Below, piece by piece: positions 18,568-27,299 of a stretch of DNA of 64,000 nucleotides (position 1 is its first letter; each line of letters begins with the position of its first letter). This stretch comes from Cognatishimia sp. MH4019. Lineage in GTDB: Bacteria > Pseudomonadota > Alphaproteobacteria > Rhodobacterales > Rhodobacteraceae. Both the position numbers and the translations under genes were made by a program. The stretch lies in the NCBI RefSeq assembly GCF_020177595.1, contig NZ_JAHTBL010000005.1, positions 186,001 through 250,000 of the forward strand, read 5' to 3'. The notes beneath the pieces are model-generated. The model saw only the letters and a program-made list of their open reading frames with translations, did no database searches and was not told where the DNA came from.

Positions 18568-18990
18568 TTGACAGGGCGCTGCTATTGCGGCGCCTTTTCA
18601 TTGTCTGCGAGCGCACCGCTGACAGTTGCCTATTGCCACTGCGCAGATTGCCGCCGTGTCAGCGGCGCGCCAGTCTCTGCTTTCGCCGCTTTCGATCCGC
18701 AAAACATTACGATCACACCTGCACCCGAAACCTCTGTCACGGTCGCCCCCGGTGTGACCCGTTGGTTTTGCGCCAAGTGTGGAACGCACTTACAGGCGCA
18801 TTATGACTATCTGCCCGATCAGCTTTATGTGCCGATTGGCCTTTTCGATGATGCAACGTCGCTAAAGCCGGAAAGCCATTCTCATAGCGGCTCCAAACTG
18901 CCATGGCTTTGCCTGACGGATACGCTTCCGCAAGCGGAAGGCTCTGGCCGCGCCCGGCTGAGCGGCGCAGGCGCATCGCGCAAAACATGA
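18568..18990 (+). CDS. GFA family Zn-binding protein (glutathione-dependent formaldehyde-activating-like)
   Basis: About 140 residues with the GFA zinc ligands: GRCYCGAF, YCHCADCRRVSG and WFCAKCGTH. The founding member was linked to S-hydroxymethylglutathione formation, but most homologues have no known substrate. The start is taken as TTG 18568, which has CGGAGGA seven bases upstream; TTG 18532 inside nfu is less likely. Its end overlaps the tsaB start (ATGA). Confidence 0.88.
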   Translation: MTGRCYCGAFSLSASAPLTVAYCHCADCRRVSGAPVSAFAAFDPQNITITPAPETSVTVAPGVTRWFCAKCGTHLQAHYDYLPDQLYVPIGLFDDATSLKPESHSHSGSKLPWLCLTDTLPQAEGSGRARLSGAGASRKT

Positions 18991-19628
18991 TCCTCGCCTT
19001 CGACACCTCTGCGGCCCATTGCACCGCAGCCCTTTTGTCGGGTGGCAAGGTCCTGGCGCACGCCCATGAGGACATGGCCAAAGGCCAAGCCGAACGCCTG
19101 ATGGTCCTGCTGCAAGAGGTGCTGAGCGAAGCGGGCGCGACCTATGCCGACCTCACGGCCATCGCGGTTGGCACCGGGCCGGGCAACTTCACAGGCATTC
19201 GCATTTCGGTCTCTGCCGCGCGGGGGCTGGCCTTGGGCCTGGGCATCCCGGCCATTGGCGTCAGCACGCTTGAGGCGCAGGCCTTCGACACGCCCGGCCC
19301 GGTTCTGTCTACCGTCGATGCGCGCCGCGATCAGGTCTACCTCCAGGGCTTTGGCTACCCAGATGCTCCGCCGCCGCAACAGCGTGCCCTCGACACAATC
19401 GCTGGCCTCGCCAGCCCTCCCGGCCTGACGGTTATCGGCGGTCGCAGTGATGCGGTCAGCCGCCAGCTTGACGCGCGCGCGACCGCCTCCGCCTACCCGT
19501 TGGCGGAAGCCTTGGCACTGGTCGCTGCCACCCGCTTGTCAGAGCCGCAACCGCGTCCCAAGCCGCTCTATATCCGGCCAGCTGATGCCGCCCCGCCGCG
19601 CGATCCGGCCCCTGTCATCCTGTCATGA
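18987..19628 (+). CDS. tsaB: tRNA N6-threonylcarbamoyladenosine biosynthesis protein TsaB
   Basis: 213 residues of the ASKHA-fold TsaB family, partner of TsaD in making t6A37 on ANN-decoding tRNAs. N-terminal ILAFDTSAAHCTAALL and VGTGPGNFTGIRISVSAARG are characteristic. ATG 18987 overlaps the previous stop; its own stop overlaps rimI (ATGA), giving a coupled GFA-tsaB-rimI unit. The tsaB-rimI pairing is widely conserved. Confidence 0.94.
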   Translation: MILAFDTSAAHCTAALLSGGKVLAHAHEDMAKGQAERLMVLLQEVLSEAGATYADLTAIAVGTGPGNFTGIRISVSAARGLALGLGIPAIGVSTLEAQAFDTPGPVLSTVDARRDQVYLQGFGYPDAPPPQQRALDTIAGLASPPGLTVIGGRSDAVSRQLDARATASAYPLAEALALVAATRLSEPQPRPKPLYIRPADAAPPRDPAPVILS

Positions 19629-20032
19629 CTGCTGCCGATCTGGCCGCCACCCACGCGCTGAGCTTCACCACACCGCGCCCATGGTCTGCGGTCGAGTTCA
19701 CCGATCTTCTAGCCAGCCCCCACATTCACCTGCTGGGCGATCCGACAGCGTTCCTGATGGTGCGCACGGTCTTGGACGAAACCGAAATCCTGACCCTCGC
19801 GACGCACCCGGATCATCGCCGTAAAGGTCATGCCCAACGCCTTCTCGACCAGCTGCACGAAAACCAGACCGGGCGCATTTTCCTTGAAGTCGCGGCTGAC
19901 AATCAGCCCGCGAAAGCTCTCTACACACATGCTGGCTACCGGGCCGAGGCGCACCGCAAAGACTATTACCGCACGCCCGACGGCACCAAAATTGACGCGC
20001 TGATCATGGTGCGAGACCCGGTAAGTGACTAA
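19625..20032 (+). CDS. rimI: Ribosomal protein S18-alanine N-acetyltransferase-like GNAT
   Basis: 135-residue GNAT acetyltransferase. The acetyl-CoA loop is ATHPDHRRKGHAQRLLDQL, followed by FLEVAADNQPAKALYTHAGY, the RimI-type NxxA...Y motif. Coupled to tsaB, as in many bacteria. RimI acetylates the N terminus of S18; Rhodobacterales members may have other targets. Confidence 0.88.
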   Translation: MTAADLAATHALSFTTPRPWSAVEFTDLLASPHIHLLGDPTAFLMVRTVLDETEILTLATHPDHRRKGHAQRLLDQLHENQTGRIFLEVAADNQPAKALYTHAGYRAEAHRKDYYRTPDGTKIDALIMVRDPVSD

Positions 20033-20133
20033 CCATGCGTCACAATTGTGAAATCGCGCGCACACAGGCCGCGTTCTACCCAAAAACCGGTTGACGGTCC
20101 TTCCACCCTGCGGCCTACTCCCTTGCAGGATCG

Positions 20134-20145
20134 GACAGATCTGTC
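20134..20145. promoter_or_regulatory. Perfect 12-bp palindrome upstream of the nucleoside-type ABC operon
   Basis: GACAGATCTGTC lies 62 bp before the BMP-protein ATG and just upstream of an AT-rich TGCATAAAA that could act as a -10. A dimeric repressor such as a nucleoside-responsive regulator could bind here. No second copy is evident in the window. Confidence 0.35.
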
Positions 20146-20206
20146 TGTGGGTGCATAAAAGGTGGGTAAACCCTCCGCACCGAAAACCAAACCTGGGAGA
20201 CCACAT

Positions 20207-21196
20207 ATGAGCCTCATGAAATCGCTTCTCGGCGCCGCCGCCAGCCTAGCCCTCAGCGCAGGCGCGAGCTTTGCCGAGCCCGCCCTCATCTTCGATCTGG
20301 GCGGTAAGTTCGACAAATCCTTCAACGAGGCTGCTTTTGGCGGCGCGACCCGTTGGGCCGAAGAAACCGGCGGCTCTTTCCGCGAAGTCGAGCTGCAGTC
20401 AGAAGCCCAGCGCGAGCAGGCTCTGCGCCGGTTCGCCGAAGCTGGCCTGAACCCCATCGTGATGGCGGGTTTCTCGTTCGGCTCCTCGCTTGAAACTGTC
20501 GCTCCCGATTTCCCCGACACCAAATTCGTCATCATCGACATGGTCGTCGACCAGCCCAATGTTCGCTCGGTCGTCTTCAACGAGCATGAAGGCAGCTATC
20601 TGGTCGGCATGATGGCCGCTAAAGCCTCCGAGACCGGAACGGTCGGCTTCATTGGCGGCATGGATATCCCCCTGATCCGCAAGTTCGCCTGCGGCTACGT
20701 CCAGGGTGTCAAAGCAGTGAACCCGGACGCCGAAGTCATCCAGAACATGACCGGCACAACGCCTGCTGCGTGGAATGACCCCGTCAAAGGTGGCGAGCTG
20801 ACAAAGGCGCAGATCAGCCAAGGCGCTGACGTGGTTTACGCGGCCGCCGGCGGCACCGGCGTAGGCGTTCTGCAAACCGCAGCCGACGAAGGCATCCTGT
20901 CGATCGGCGTGGACAGCAATCAGAACTATCTGCACCCCGGGCAGGTCCTGACCTCCATGATGAAGCGCGTGGACAACGCCGTCTATGAGGCGTTCAGCGC
21001 AGGCGTCGATGTCGAGACCGGCTTCAACGTCATGGGTCTGGCCAATGACGGCGTCAGCGTTGCAATTGACGAGTTCAACGAACCCCTCATCACCGACGAG
21101 ATGACAGCCGCGGTTGAAGAAGCAACGGCCAAAATCGTTGCCGGTGAAATCACCGTGCACGACTACATGTCCGATGACAGCTGCCCGGTGATGTAA
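20207..21196 (+). CDS. BMP-family ABC transporter substrate-binding protein (nucleoside type)
   Basis: 329 residues with a Sec signal peptide (LLGAAASLALSAGASFAEP) and the BMP/PnrA-like fold: IFDLGGKFDKSFNEAAFGG, HEGSYLVGMMAA, GFIGGMDIPLIRKF and IGVDSNQNYLHPG. Homologues such as PnrA, RnsB and BmpA bind purine nucleosides. It heads an operon with one ATPase and two permeases, the normal make-up of this importer. ATG 20207 follows GGGAG. Confidence 0.93.
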   Translation: MSLMKSLLGAAASLALSAGASFAEPALIFDLGGKFDKSFNEAAFGGATRWAEETGGSFREVELQSEAQREQALRRFAEAGLNPIVMAGFSFGSSLETVAPDFPDTKFVIIDMVVDQPNVRSVVFNEHEGSYLVGMMAAKASETGTVGFIGGMDIPLIRKFACGYVQGVKAVNPDAEVIQNMTGTTPAAWNDPVKGGELTKAQISQGADVVYAAAGGTGVGVLQTAADEGILSIGVDSNQNYLHPGQVLTSMMKRVDNAVYEAFSAGVDVETGFNVMGLANDGVSVAIDEFNEPLITDEMTAAVEEATAKIVAGEITVHDYMSDDSCPVM

Positions 21197-21201
21197 TCCC
21201 G

Positions 21202-22764
21202 ATGGATGGGCACAAGACTGAGGAGCGGCTGGCAACGGCCGCTCCTGCCATTGAACTTCGCGGCATCTCAAAGGCCTTTGGGCCGGTGCAGGCGAACAAG
21301 GACATCTCGATCAGCGTCCAGCCAGGCACGATCCATGGGATCATCGGCGAAAACGGGGCCGGGAAATCGACCCTGATGTCGATCCTTTACGGGTTTTATA
21401 AAGCCGACAGCGGCACGATCCTGATCAATGGGACCGAGACGACAATCCCTGACAGTCAGGCCGCGATCGCCGCGGGCATCGGCATGGTGTTCCAGCACTT
21501 CAAACTGGTCGAAAACTTCACCGTGCTTGAGAATGTGGTCCTGGGTGCCGAAGACGGCGCACGGTTGACCCCTTCGCTCGGCAAGGCCCGCAAACTGCTC
21601 ACTGAACTGGCGACAGAATATCAGTTGAACGTCGATCCCGAAGCTCTGATCGAGAACCTCAGTGTCGGCCATCAACAGCGCGTTGAAATCCTCAAAGCGC
21701 TCTACCGCCGCGCCAATATCCTTATTCTGGATGAACCCACGGGCGTGCTGACCCCCGCAGAGGCCGATCACCTGTTCCGCATCCTCAAGGGCCTGCGGGA
21801 CGAGGGCAAGACGATCATCCTGATCACCCACAAACTGCGCGAGATCATGGAGATTACCGACACCGTCTCGGTCATGCGGCGCGGTGAAATGACCGCAACA
21901 GTCAAGACGGCCGAGACCTCGCCCGAGCATCTGGCCGAGCTGATGGTTGGCCGCAAAGTTCTGTTGCGTGTTGATAAAACACCCGCAAAACCGGGCGCTA
22001 AAGTATTGGAAGTTGATAACCTTCGCGTTGTTGACGACAAGGGCGTCGAGCGCGTCAAGGGTATCCACCTTGAAGTGCGCGCCGGCGAAATCCTCGGCAT
22101 CGCAGGTGTCGCAGGCAACGGCCAGTCCGAATTGCTTGAGGTGCTGGGCGGCTATGCCAACGGCTCTGGCATGATCCGCGTCAATGGTGAAGAGATCGAC
22201 ATCACAGGCTCCGCCTCCGACGCGCAGACAAGACGCGCGCGCGGGATCGCCCATGTACCGGAGGACCGCCAGCGCGAAGGTCTGATCATGAATTTCCACG
22301 CGTGGGAAAACACCGCCTTCGGCTATCACAAAGACGCCCGCTATAATCGTGGCCTGCTGATGGACAATGTCGCGATCCGTAAGGACACCGAAGCCAAGAT
22401 GGAGCGTTTCGACGTCCGCCCGCCCAATTGCAACCTGCACGCCAAAAACTTCTCGGGCGGGAACCAACAAAAGATCGTTCTGGCGCGTGAGATTGAGCGG
22501 AATCCCGACTTGCTGCTCATCGGCCAGCCCACCCGCGGTGTTGATATCGGCGCGATTGAATTCATCCACCAGCAGATCGTCGCCCTGCGCGATACCGGCA
22601 AGGCGATCCTGCTTGTCTCGGTCGAGCTTGAGGAAATCCTGTCGCTTTCGGACCGCATCGCCGTGATGTTTGACGGCCAGATCATGGGCGAGCGCCTGCC
22701 TGATCAAACCGACGAGAAAGAACTGGGCCTGCTGATGGCAGGCATCTCAGGGGAGGCCGCCTAG
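21202..22764 (+). CDS. ABC transporter ATP-binding protein, double-NBD (nucleoside importer)
   Basis: 520 residues with two fused nucleotide-binding domains. NBD1 has Walker A GENGAGKST (near residue 50), signature LSVGHQQRVEIL and Walker B ILILDEPTG. NBD2 has a degenerate P-loop (VAGNGQSELLE), signature FSGGNQQKIVLA and LLIGQPTRGVD. This RbsA/YufO-like architecture energises the permeases encoded next. It starts five bases after the binding-protein stop, and its stop abuts the next ATG. Confidence 0.94.
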   Translation: MDGHKTEERLATAAPAIELRGISKAFGPVQANKDISISVQPGTIHGIIGENGAGKSTLMSILYGFYKADSGTILINGTETTIPDSQAAIAAGIGMVFQHFKLVENFTVLENVVLGAEDGARLTPSLGKARKLLTELATEYQLNVDPEALIENLSVGHQQRVEILKALYRRANILILDEPTGVLTPAEADHLFRILKGLRDEGKTIILITHKLREIMEITDTVSVMRRGEMTATVKTAETSPEHLAELMVGRKVLLRVDKTPAKPGAKVLEVDNLRVVDDKGVERVKGIHLEVRAGEILGIAGVAGNGQSELLEVLGGYANGSGMIRVNGEEIDITGSASDAQTRRARGIAHVPEDRQREGLIMNFHAWENTAFGYHKDARYNRGLLMDNVAIRKDTEAKMERFDVRPPNCNLHAKNFSGGNQQKIVLAREIERNPDLLLIGQPTRGVDIGAIEFIHQQIVALRDTGKAILLVSVELEEILSLSDRIAVMFDGQIMGERLPDQTDEKELGLLMAGISGEAA

Positions 22765-23853
22765 ATGGACCGGATGCCAAAATGGGCGGACGTCCTGCTG
22801 ATCCCGCTGATCAACTTGCTGATCGCTTTTGCGCTTTCCGGGCTGGTCATCTTGGCCATCGGCAAAGACCCCGTTGTCGCCTTGCAGACGATGGTCCAGG
22901 GCTCTTTCGGGTCCACCAACGGCATCGGCTATACCCTTTATTATACAACGAATTTCATCTTCACAGGCCTTGCTGTGGCCATCGCCTTTCACGCGCGATT
23001 GTTCAATATCGGCGGCGAAGGCCAAGCCGCATTGGGCGGGCTTGGCGTCGCGCTTGTGTGCCTTTCGATCCAGTGGCCGCACTGGCTTATTGCCCTACCC
23101 GCCGCGATGGTCGGCGGCGCGGTTTTCGGTGCGGCTTGGGCGTTTATCCCGGCCTATCTGCAAGCCAAACGTGGCAGCCATATCGTGATCACGACGATCA
23201 TGTTCAACTTCATTGCAGCCGCCCTGATGGGCTATCTGCTGGTCGAGGTGATCAAGGCCCCCGGCTCCATGGCGTCGGAAACCTCGCCCTTCCCGCCGGG
23301 CGCGTCCTTGCCCACCTTCCACGAAATGCTCGCCCCGCTGGGCATTGAGTTCAACCGCAACACGCCTGCGAATGTCAGCTTCCTCGTTGCCCTCGCCTGT
23401 CTGGTGTTCTTTTGGGCCCTCGTCTGGCGCACGCGCCTAGGCTATGAAATCCGCGCTTTCGGCCAATCAGAATCCGCGGCGATCTACGCGGGCATCAACC
23501 CTGTCAAAATCACGGTCATCGCGATGCTCATCTCTGGTGCCTTCGCGGGCCTCATGGCGATCAACAACGTCATGGGCGAGGCCGAACGCCTGATCCTGAA
23601 CTCTGTCGAAGGGGCGGGCTTCATCGGCATCGCTGTCGCGCTCATGGGGCGTTCGCACCCGGTGGGAATCCTGCTGGCGGCACTGTTGTTCGGGTTCCTC
23701 TACCAAGGCGGGGCCGAACTATCGTTGTGGGAGAACATCCCCCGCGAGCTGGTCATCGTGATCCAGGCCCTCGTGATCCTGCTCACTGGCGCGCTCGACG
23801 GCATGGTGCGCGGCCCGGTTGAAAAGCTCTTTGCGAAACGAAAGCCCGCCTGA
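22765..23853 (+). CDS. ABC transporter permease (nucleoside importer, first subunit)
   Basis: 362 residues with about ten hydrophobic segments, BPD_transp_2 family (branched-chain/ribose-type permeases). Recognisable family stretches are ARLFNIGGEGQAALGGLG and AIYAGINPVKITVIAM. The ATG directly follows the ATPase stop, and its TGA overlaps the next ATG by one base, so the subunits are coupled. Confidence 0.92.
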   Translation: MDRMPKWADVLLIPLINLLIAFALSGLVILAIGKDPVVALQTMVQGSFGSTNGIGYTLYYTTNFIFTGLAVAIAFHARLFNIGGEGQAALGGLGVALVCLSIQWPHWLIALPAAMVGGAVFGAAWAFIPAYLQAKRGSHIVITTIMFNFIAAALMGYLLVEVIKAPGSMASETSPFPPGASLPTFHEMLAPLGIEFNRNTPANVSFLVALACLVFFWALVWRTRLGYEIRAFGQSESAAIYAGINPVKITVIAMLISGAFAGLMAINNVMGEAERLILNSVEGAGFIGIAVALMGRSHPVGILLAALLFGFLYQGGAELSLWENIPRELVIVIQALVILLTGALDGMVRGPVEKLFAKRKPA

Positions 23854-24818
23854 TGGATTTCCTGACGATCATCCAAATCCTCGACAGCACGATGCGGCTG
23901 GCCACGCCGCTTTTACTGGCCTGCCTCGCTGGTCTTTTCTCGGAACGCGCGGGCATTTTCGATATCGGGCTGGAGGGCAAAATGCTCGCCGCCGCGTTCC
24001 TGTCCGCTGCTGTTGCTGCCGCCACAGGCTCGGTCTGGCTGGGCTTTCTGGCAGGCGTCGGCGCCTCCATCTCGCTTGCCCTGATCCACGGTCTTGCCTC
24101 AATCACCTTCCGGGGCGATCAGCTGATTTCCGGCGTTGCGATCAACTTTCTGGCCGCAGGCCTGACGGTGATTGTCGGGCAAAGCTGGTTCGGCCTTGGC
24201 GGGCGCACGCCTTCTCTTGCCGGGGACGCACGGTTTAATCCGCTTGAATGGCCGCTGGCCGAAACCCTCGCCGATATCCCCGTCGCTGGCCCGCTTTATG
24301 CCGAGCTGATCTCTGGCCATTCGATCCTTGTCTATGTCGCCCTGCTCGCCGTCCCGACCTCCTGGTATATCCTGTTCCGCACGCGCTTTGGCCTGCGTCT
24401 GCGCGCCGTGGGCGAGAACCCGGGCGCGGTTGATACTGCCGGCATTTCCGTCGTGCGCCTGCGCTTCACCGCCGTCATCATCTGTGGCCTGCTGTGCGGG
24501 ATCGCGGGGGCCTATCTGGCCACCGGTCTGGCCGCTGGCTTTGTCAAAGACATGACCGCCGGGCGCGGATTTATCGCACTGGCGGCCCTTATCTTCGCAA
24601 AATGGCGACCTTGGCATGCGCTTTATGCATGTTTGCTGTTCGGCTTTCTGGAGGCCATCGGTAACCGCTATCAAAGCATTGAACTTGCAGGGTTTATCCT
24701 GCCTGTGCAGTTCATGCAGGCGCTGCCCTATATCCTCACCGTGGTGATCCTCGCAGGCTTCGTTGGAAAGGCGATCCCCCCGCGCGCCGGGGGTGCGCCT
24801 TACGTGAAAGAGCGTTAA
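23853..24818 (+). CDS. ABC transporter permease (nucleoside importer, second subunit)
   Basis: 321 residues, polytopic, BPD_transp_2 family. SERAGIFDIGLEGKMLAAAF near the N terminus and AVGENPGAVDTAGISVVRLR in a cytoplasmic loop are typical of the second permease of BMP-type transporters. Last gene of the four-gene importer operon; a 97-base gap separates it from the TSUP gene. Confidence 0.92.
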   Translation: MDFLTIIQILDSTMRLATPLLLACLAGLFSERAGIFDIGLEGKMLAAAFLSAAVAAATGSVWLGFLAGVGASISLALIHGLASITFRGDQLISGVAINFLAAGLTVIVGQSWFGLGGRTPSLAGDARFNPLEWPLAETLADIPVAGPLYAELISGHSILVYVALLAVPTSWYILFRTRFGLRLRAVGENPGAVDTAGISVVRLRFTAVIICGLLCGIAGAYLATGLAAGFVKDMTAGRGFIALAALIFAKWRPWHALYACLLFGFLEAIGNRYQSIELAGFILPVQFMQALPYILTVVILAGFVGKAIPPRAGGAPYVKER

Positions 24819-24915
24819 TCGCGTCAAAAAACGACCGTCGATCCGATTTGTCGCAACAAGGGGGCTACACGCAGGCCAAATCCTTTTGTAAGGCAGGTTA
24901 AGGAGTCGATGCCCC

Positions 24916-25830
24916 ATGCAAATCTATCTGCCCATCGCCGAGGTTTCGGTGAATGCTTTCCTGCTTTTGGGGCTGGGCGGAATTGTGGGCGTGCTTTCCG
25001 GCATGTTCGGCGTCGGCGGCGGCTTTCTGATGACCCCGCTCCTCTTTTTTATCGGCATCCCACCCGCCGTTGCAGTGGCGACCGAAGCCAATCAGATCGT
25101 GGCCTCCTCTTTCAGTGGCGTGCTGGCGCATCTCAGACGGCGCACTGTCGATCTGAGGATGGGCACAGTCCTGTTGATCGGCGGCCTGATCGGGGCCGCT
25201 GTTGGCGTCGTGATCTTCAACTATCTCAAGGCGCTCGGCCAGGTCGATCTGCTGGTGAAACTTTGCTACGTGCTGTTCCTTGGCGTCGTGGGCTCGTTGA
25301 TGTTTGTCGAAAGCCTCAACGCGATCCGGCGCTCAAAAAATCCTGCGGCGAAGCCCAAGCGGAAGAAGCATAACTGGATCCACGCGCTGCCCTTCAAGAT
25401 GAAGTTCCGCGTCTCTGGTCTTTATATCTCGGTCATCCCCCCGATTGTGGTGGGGATCACCGTCGGCATTCTTGCCGCGATCATGGGCGTGGGTGGTGGC
25501 TTCATAATGGTGCCAGCTATGATTTACCTGCTGGGCATGCCAACAAAAGTCGTTGTCGGCACCTCGCTCTTCCAGATCATTTTTGTCACCGCGTTTACCA
25601 CGTTGCTGCATGCCACCACGAACTTCACCGTGGATGTCGTGCTTGCTGTGTTGTTGCTTCTGGGCGGCGTGATCGGCGCACAGATCGGCACCCAGATCGG
25701 GGTCAAGATGAAGGCCGAACAGTTGCGTATTCTGCTCGCCATCATGGTGCTCGCGGTTTGCGGCAAGCTCGCTTTTGACCTGCTTGTCATGCCGTCCGAG
25801 CTCTACTCCATCGGGTTCGAGGGTCACTAG
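24916..25830 (+). CDS. TSUP family (TauE/SafE-like) membrane transporter
   Basis: 304 residues with two repeated halves, each carrying a glycine-rich motif: GVLSGMFGVGGGFLMTPLL and ILAAIMGVGGGFIMVPAMI. The family exports or imports sulfur-containing or organic anions; substrate unknown. ATG 24916 is about 11 bases after AAGGAG. Its stop abuts the ATG of the TIGR02186 gene, a conserved partner that supports a two-component exporter. Confidence 0.88.
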   Translation: MQIYLPIAEVSVNAFLLLGLGGIVGVLSGMFGVGGGFLMTPLLFFIGIPPAVAVATEANQIVASSFSGVLAHLRRRTVDLRMGTVLLIGGLIGAAVGVVIFNYLKALGQVDLLVKLCYVLFLGVVGSLMFVESLNAIRRSKNPAAKPKRKKHNWIHALPFKMKFRVSGLYISVIPPIVVGITVGILAAIMGVGGGFIMVPAMIYLLGMPTKVVVGTSLFQIIFVTAFTTLLHATTNFTVDVVLAVLLLLGGVIGAQIGTQIGVKMKAEQLRILLAIMVLAVCGKLAFDLLVMPSELYSIGFEGH

Positions 25831-26586
25831 ATGCTGCGCCTCGCTCTCGCCTTTCTCCTGCTCGTCACGCCTGTTTCCGCTGAAGAGGTCGTTCTTGGCC
25901 TCAGTCAGGACGAGGTCGCAATCAATGCGACATTTGACGGCGACGACATCCTCATTTTCGGGGCCGTGAAGCGCGAAAAGCCGATTCCCAATGGCGACCC
26001 GCTTGAGGTGATCGTGGCCGTTGCTGGCCCGTTAGAACCCTTGACCGTGCGCCGCAAAGACAAGCGTTTGGGCATCTGGATCAATGTCGATGCGGTCGTC
26101 ATTGACGAGGCCCCCAGCTTCTATGCCGTTGCCTCTACCGGCCCGATTGAAGAGGTGCTGAGCAACACCGAAGACCTGCGCCACAAGATTACGATCAACC
26201 GCGCGATCCGCTTTGTCGGCGCACCGGAACAGATCACCGATAGCGGCAAATTCACCGAAGCCCTGATCCGTATCCGAAAAGAGGCAGAGCTTTATCAAAC
26301 CCTTGAAAACAACGTAGAGCTTGCCCAGCAGACGCTGTTCCGCACCCAGATCAACATGCCCGCCAATCTGGTCGAAGGCGGCTACAAGACCCGCATCTTC
26401 CTGACCCGCGGCGGCGAGGTAATCAACACCTACGAGCGGATCATCGACGTGCGTAAAGTCGGGCTTGAACGCTGGCTCTACAACATGGCGCATGACACGC
26501 CGCTGCTTTACGGGTTGATGTCACTCGCAATCGCCATCGCGGCGGGCTGGGGTGCCTCTGCGGTGTTCCGCATGATCAAGGGTTAA
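25831..26586 (+). CDS. TIGR02186 family exported membrane-anchored protein
   Basis: 251 residues: signal peptide (LALAFLLLVTPVSAEEVV), an extracytoplasmic domain rich in beta-type sequence, and one C-terminal transmembrane helix (GLMSLAIAIAAGWGASAVF) with a short cytoplasmic tail. This is the architecture of the alphaproteobacterial TIGR02186 family, typically encoded next to a TSUP permease. Function unknown; a periplasmic accessory to the transporter is the likeliest role. Confidence 0.85.
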   Translation: MLRLALAFLLLVTPVSAEEVVLGLSQDEVAINATFDGDDILIFGAVKREKPIPNGDPLEVIVAVAGPLEPLTVRRKDKRLGIWINVDAVVIDEAPSFYAVASTGPIEEVLSNTEDLRHKITINRAIRFVGAPEQITDSGKFTEALIRIRKEAELYQTLENNVELAQQTLFRTQINMPANLVEGGYKTRIFLTRGGEVINTYERIIDVRKVGLERWLYNMAHDTPLLYGLMSLAIAIAAGWGASAVFRMIKG

Positions 26587-27299
26587 CCACGCCCCACGTA
26601 AGGCATCTTGGTCGCCATCAGCGTCATCGTCTGCACATTTGCATTCAGCGGCAACGCCGCCATATGCACAACCGCGTTGGCCGCATCCTCCGGTGAAATC
26701 ATGGGCGGCAACACCTCGCCCTTGGCTTGTGCGGCCTCTGCGATATCCTCAAGGATACCTGTTCGGGCGTTGCCGATATCAATTTGCCCGCAAGCAATAT
26801 CAAAGGGCCGCCCGTCCAATGAGATCTGCCGCGTCAGCCCCGTAATCGCGTGTTTGGTTGTCGTGTAGCACACCGCGCCCTCACGCGGAGAATGCGCCGA
26901 GATCGAGCCGTTATTGATGATCCGCCCGCCTTGTGGGTCCTGCCTGCGCATTTGCTTGAACGCCGCCCGCGCTGCATAAAACATCCCGTTAAGGTTAACG
27001 CCGACGGAAGCGTGCCAATCCTCCAGCGGCACTTCGTCAAATGGGGCGGCAGGCACGAAAATCCCCGCATTGTTGAACAGCAAATCGAGCCGACCCACTT
27101 GCGCAACGAAGGCGTCAAACGCGCGTTGCACAGCCTCCGCATCCGCCACATCGCAGGGCAAAACGATACCACCTTCGATCTTGGCCAACGCGTCCTCGCG
27201 CCGCGCCAAGACGCCTACGGTCCAACCCGCAGCGATCAGCGCCTGTGCAGTCGCCAAACCGATCCCGCTGCTGGCTCCGGTCACAATCGCTGTCTTCAT
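26583..27299 (-). CDS. Short-chain dehydrogenase/reductase
   Basis: 238-residue classical SDR: NAD(P)-binding TGASSGIG, NNAG (LLFNNAGIF), catalytic Ser in NNGSISAHSP and YxxxK as YTTTK. Substrate cannot be told. Its start codon overlaps the helicase stop (ATGA), placing it last in the luxR-luxI-helicase run; it converges with the TIGR02186 gene. Confidence 0.92.
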   Translation of the reverse strand: MKTAIVTGASSGIGLATAQALIAAGWTVGVLARREDALAKIEGGIVLPCDVADAEAVQRAFDAFVAQVGRLDLLFNNAGIFVPAAPFDEVPLEDWHASVGVNLNGMFYAARAAFKQMRRQDPQGGRIINNGSISAHSPREGAVCYTTTKHAITGLTRQISLDGRPFDIACGQIDIGNARTGILEDIAEAAQAKGEVLPPMISPEDAANAVVHMAALPLNANVQTMTLMATKMPYVGRG

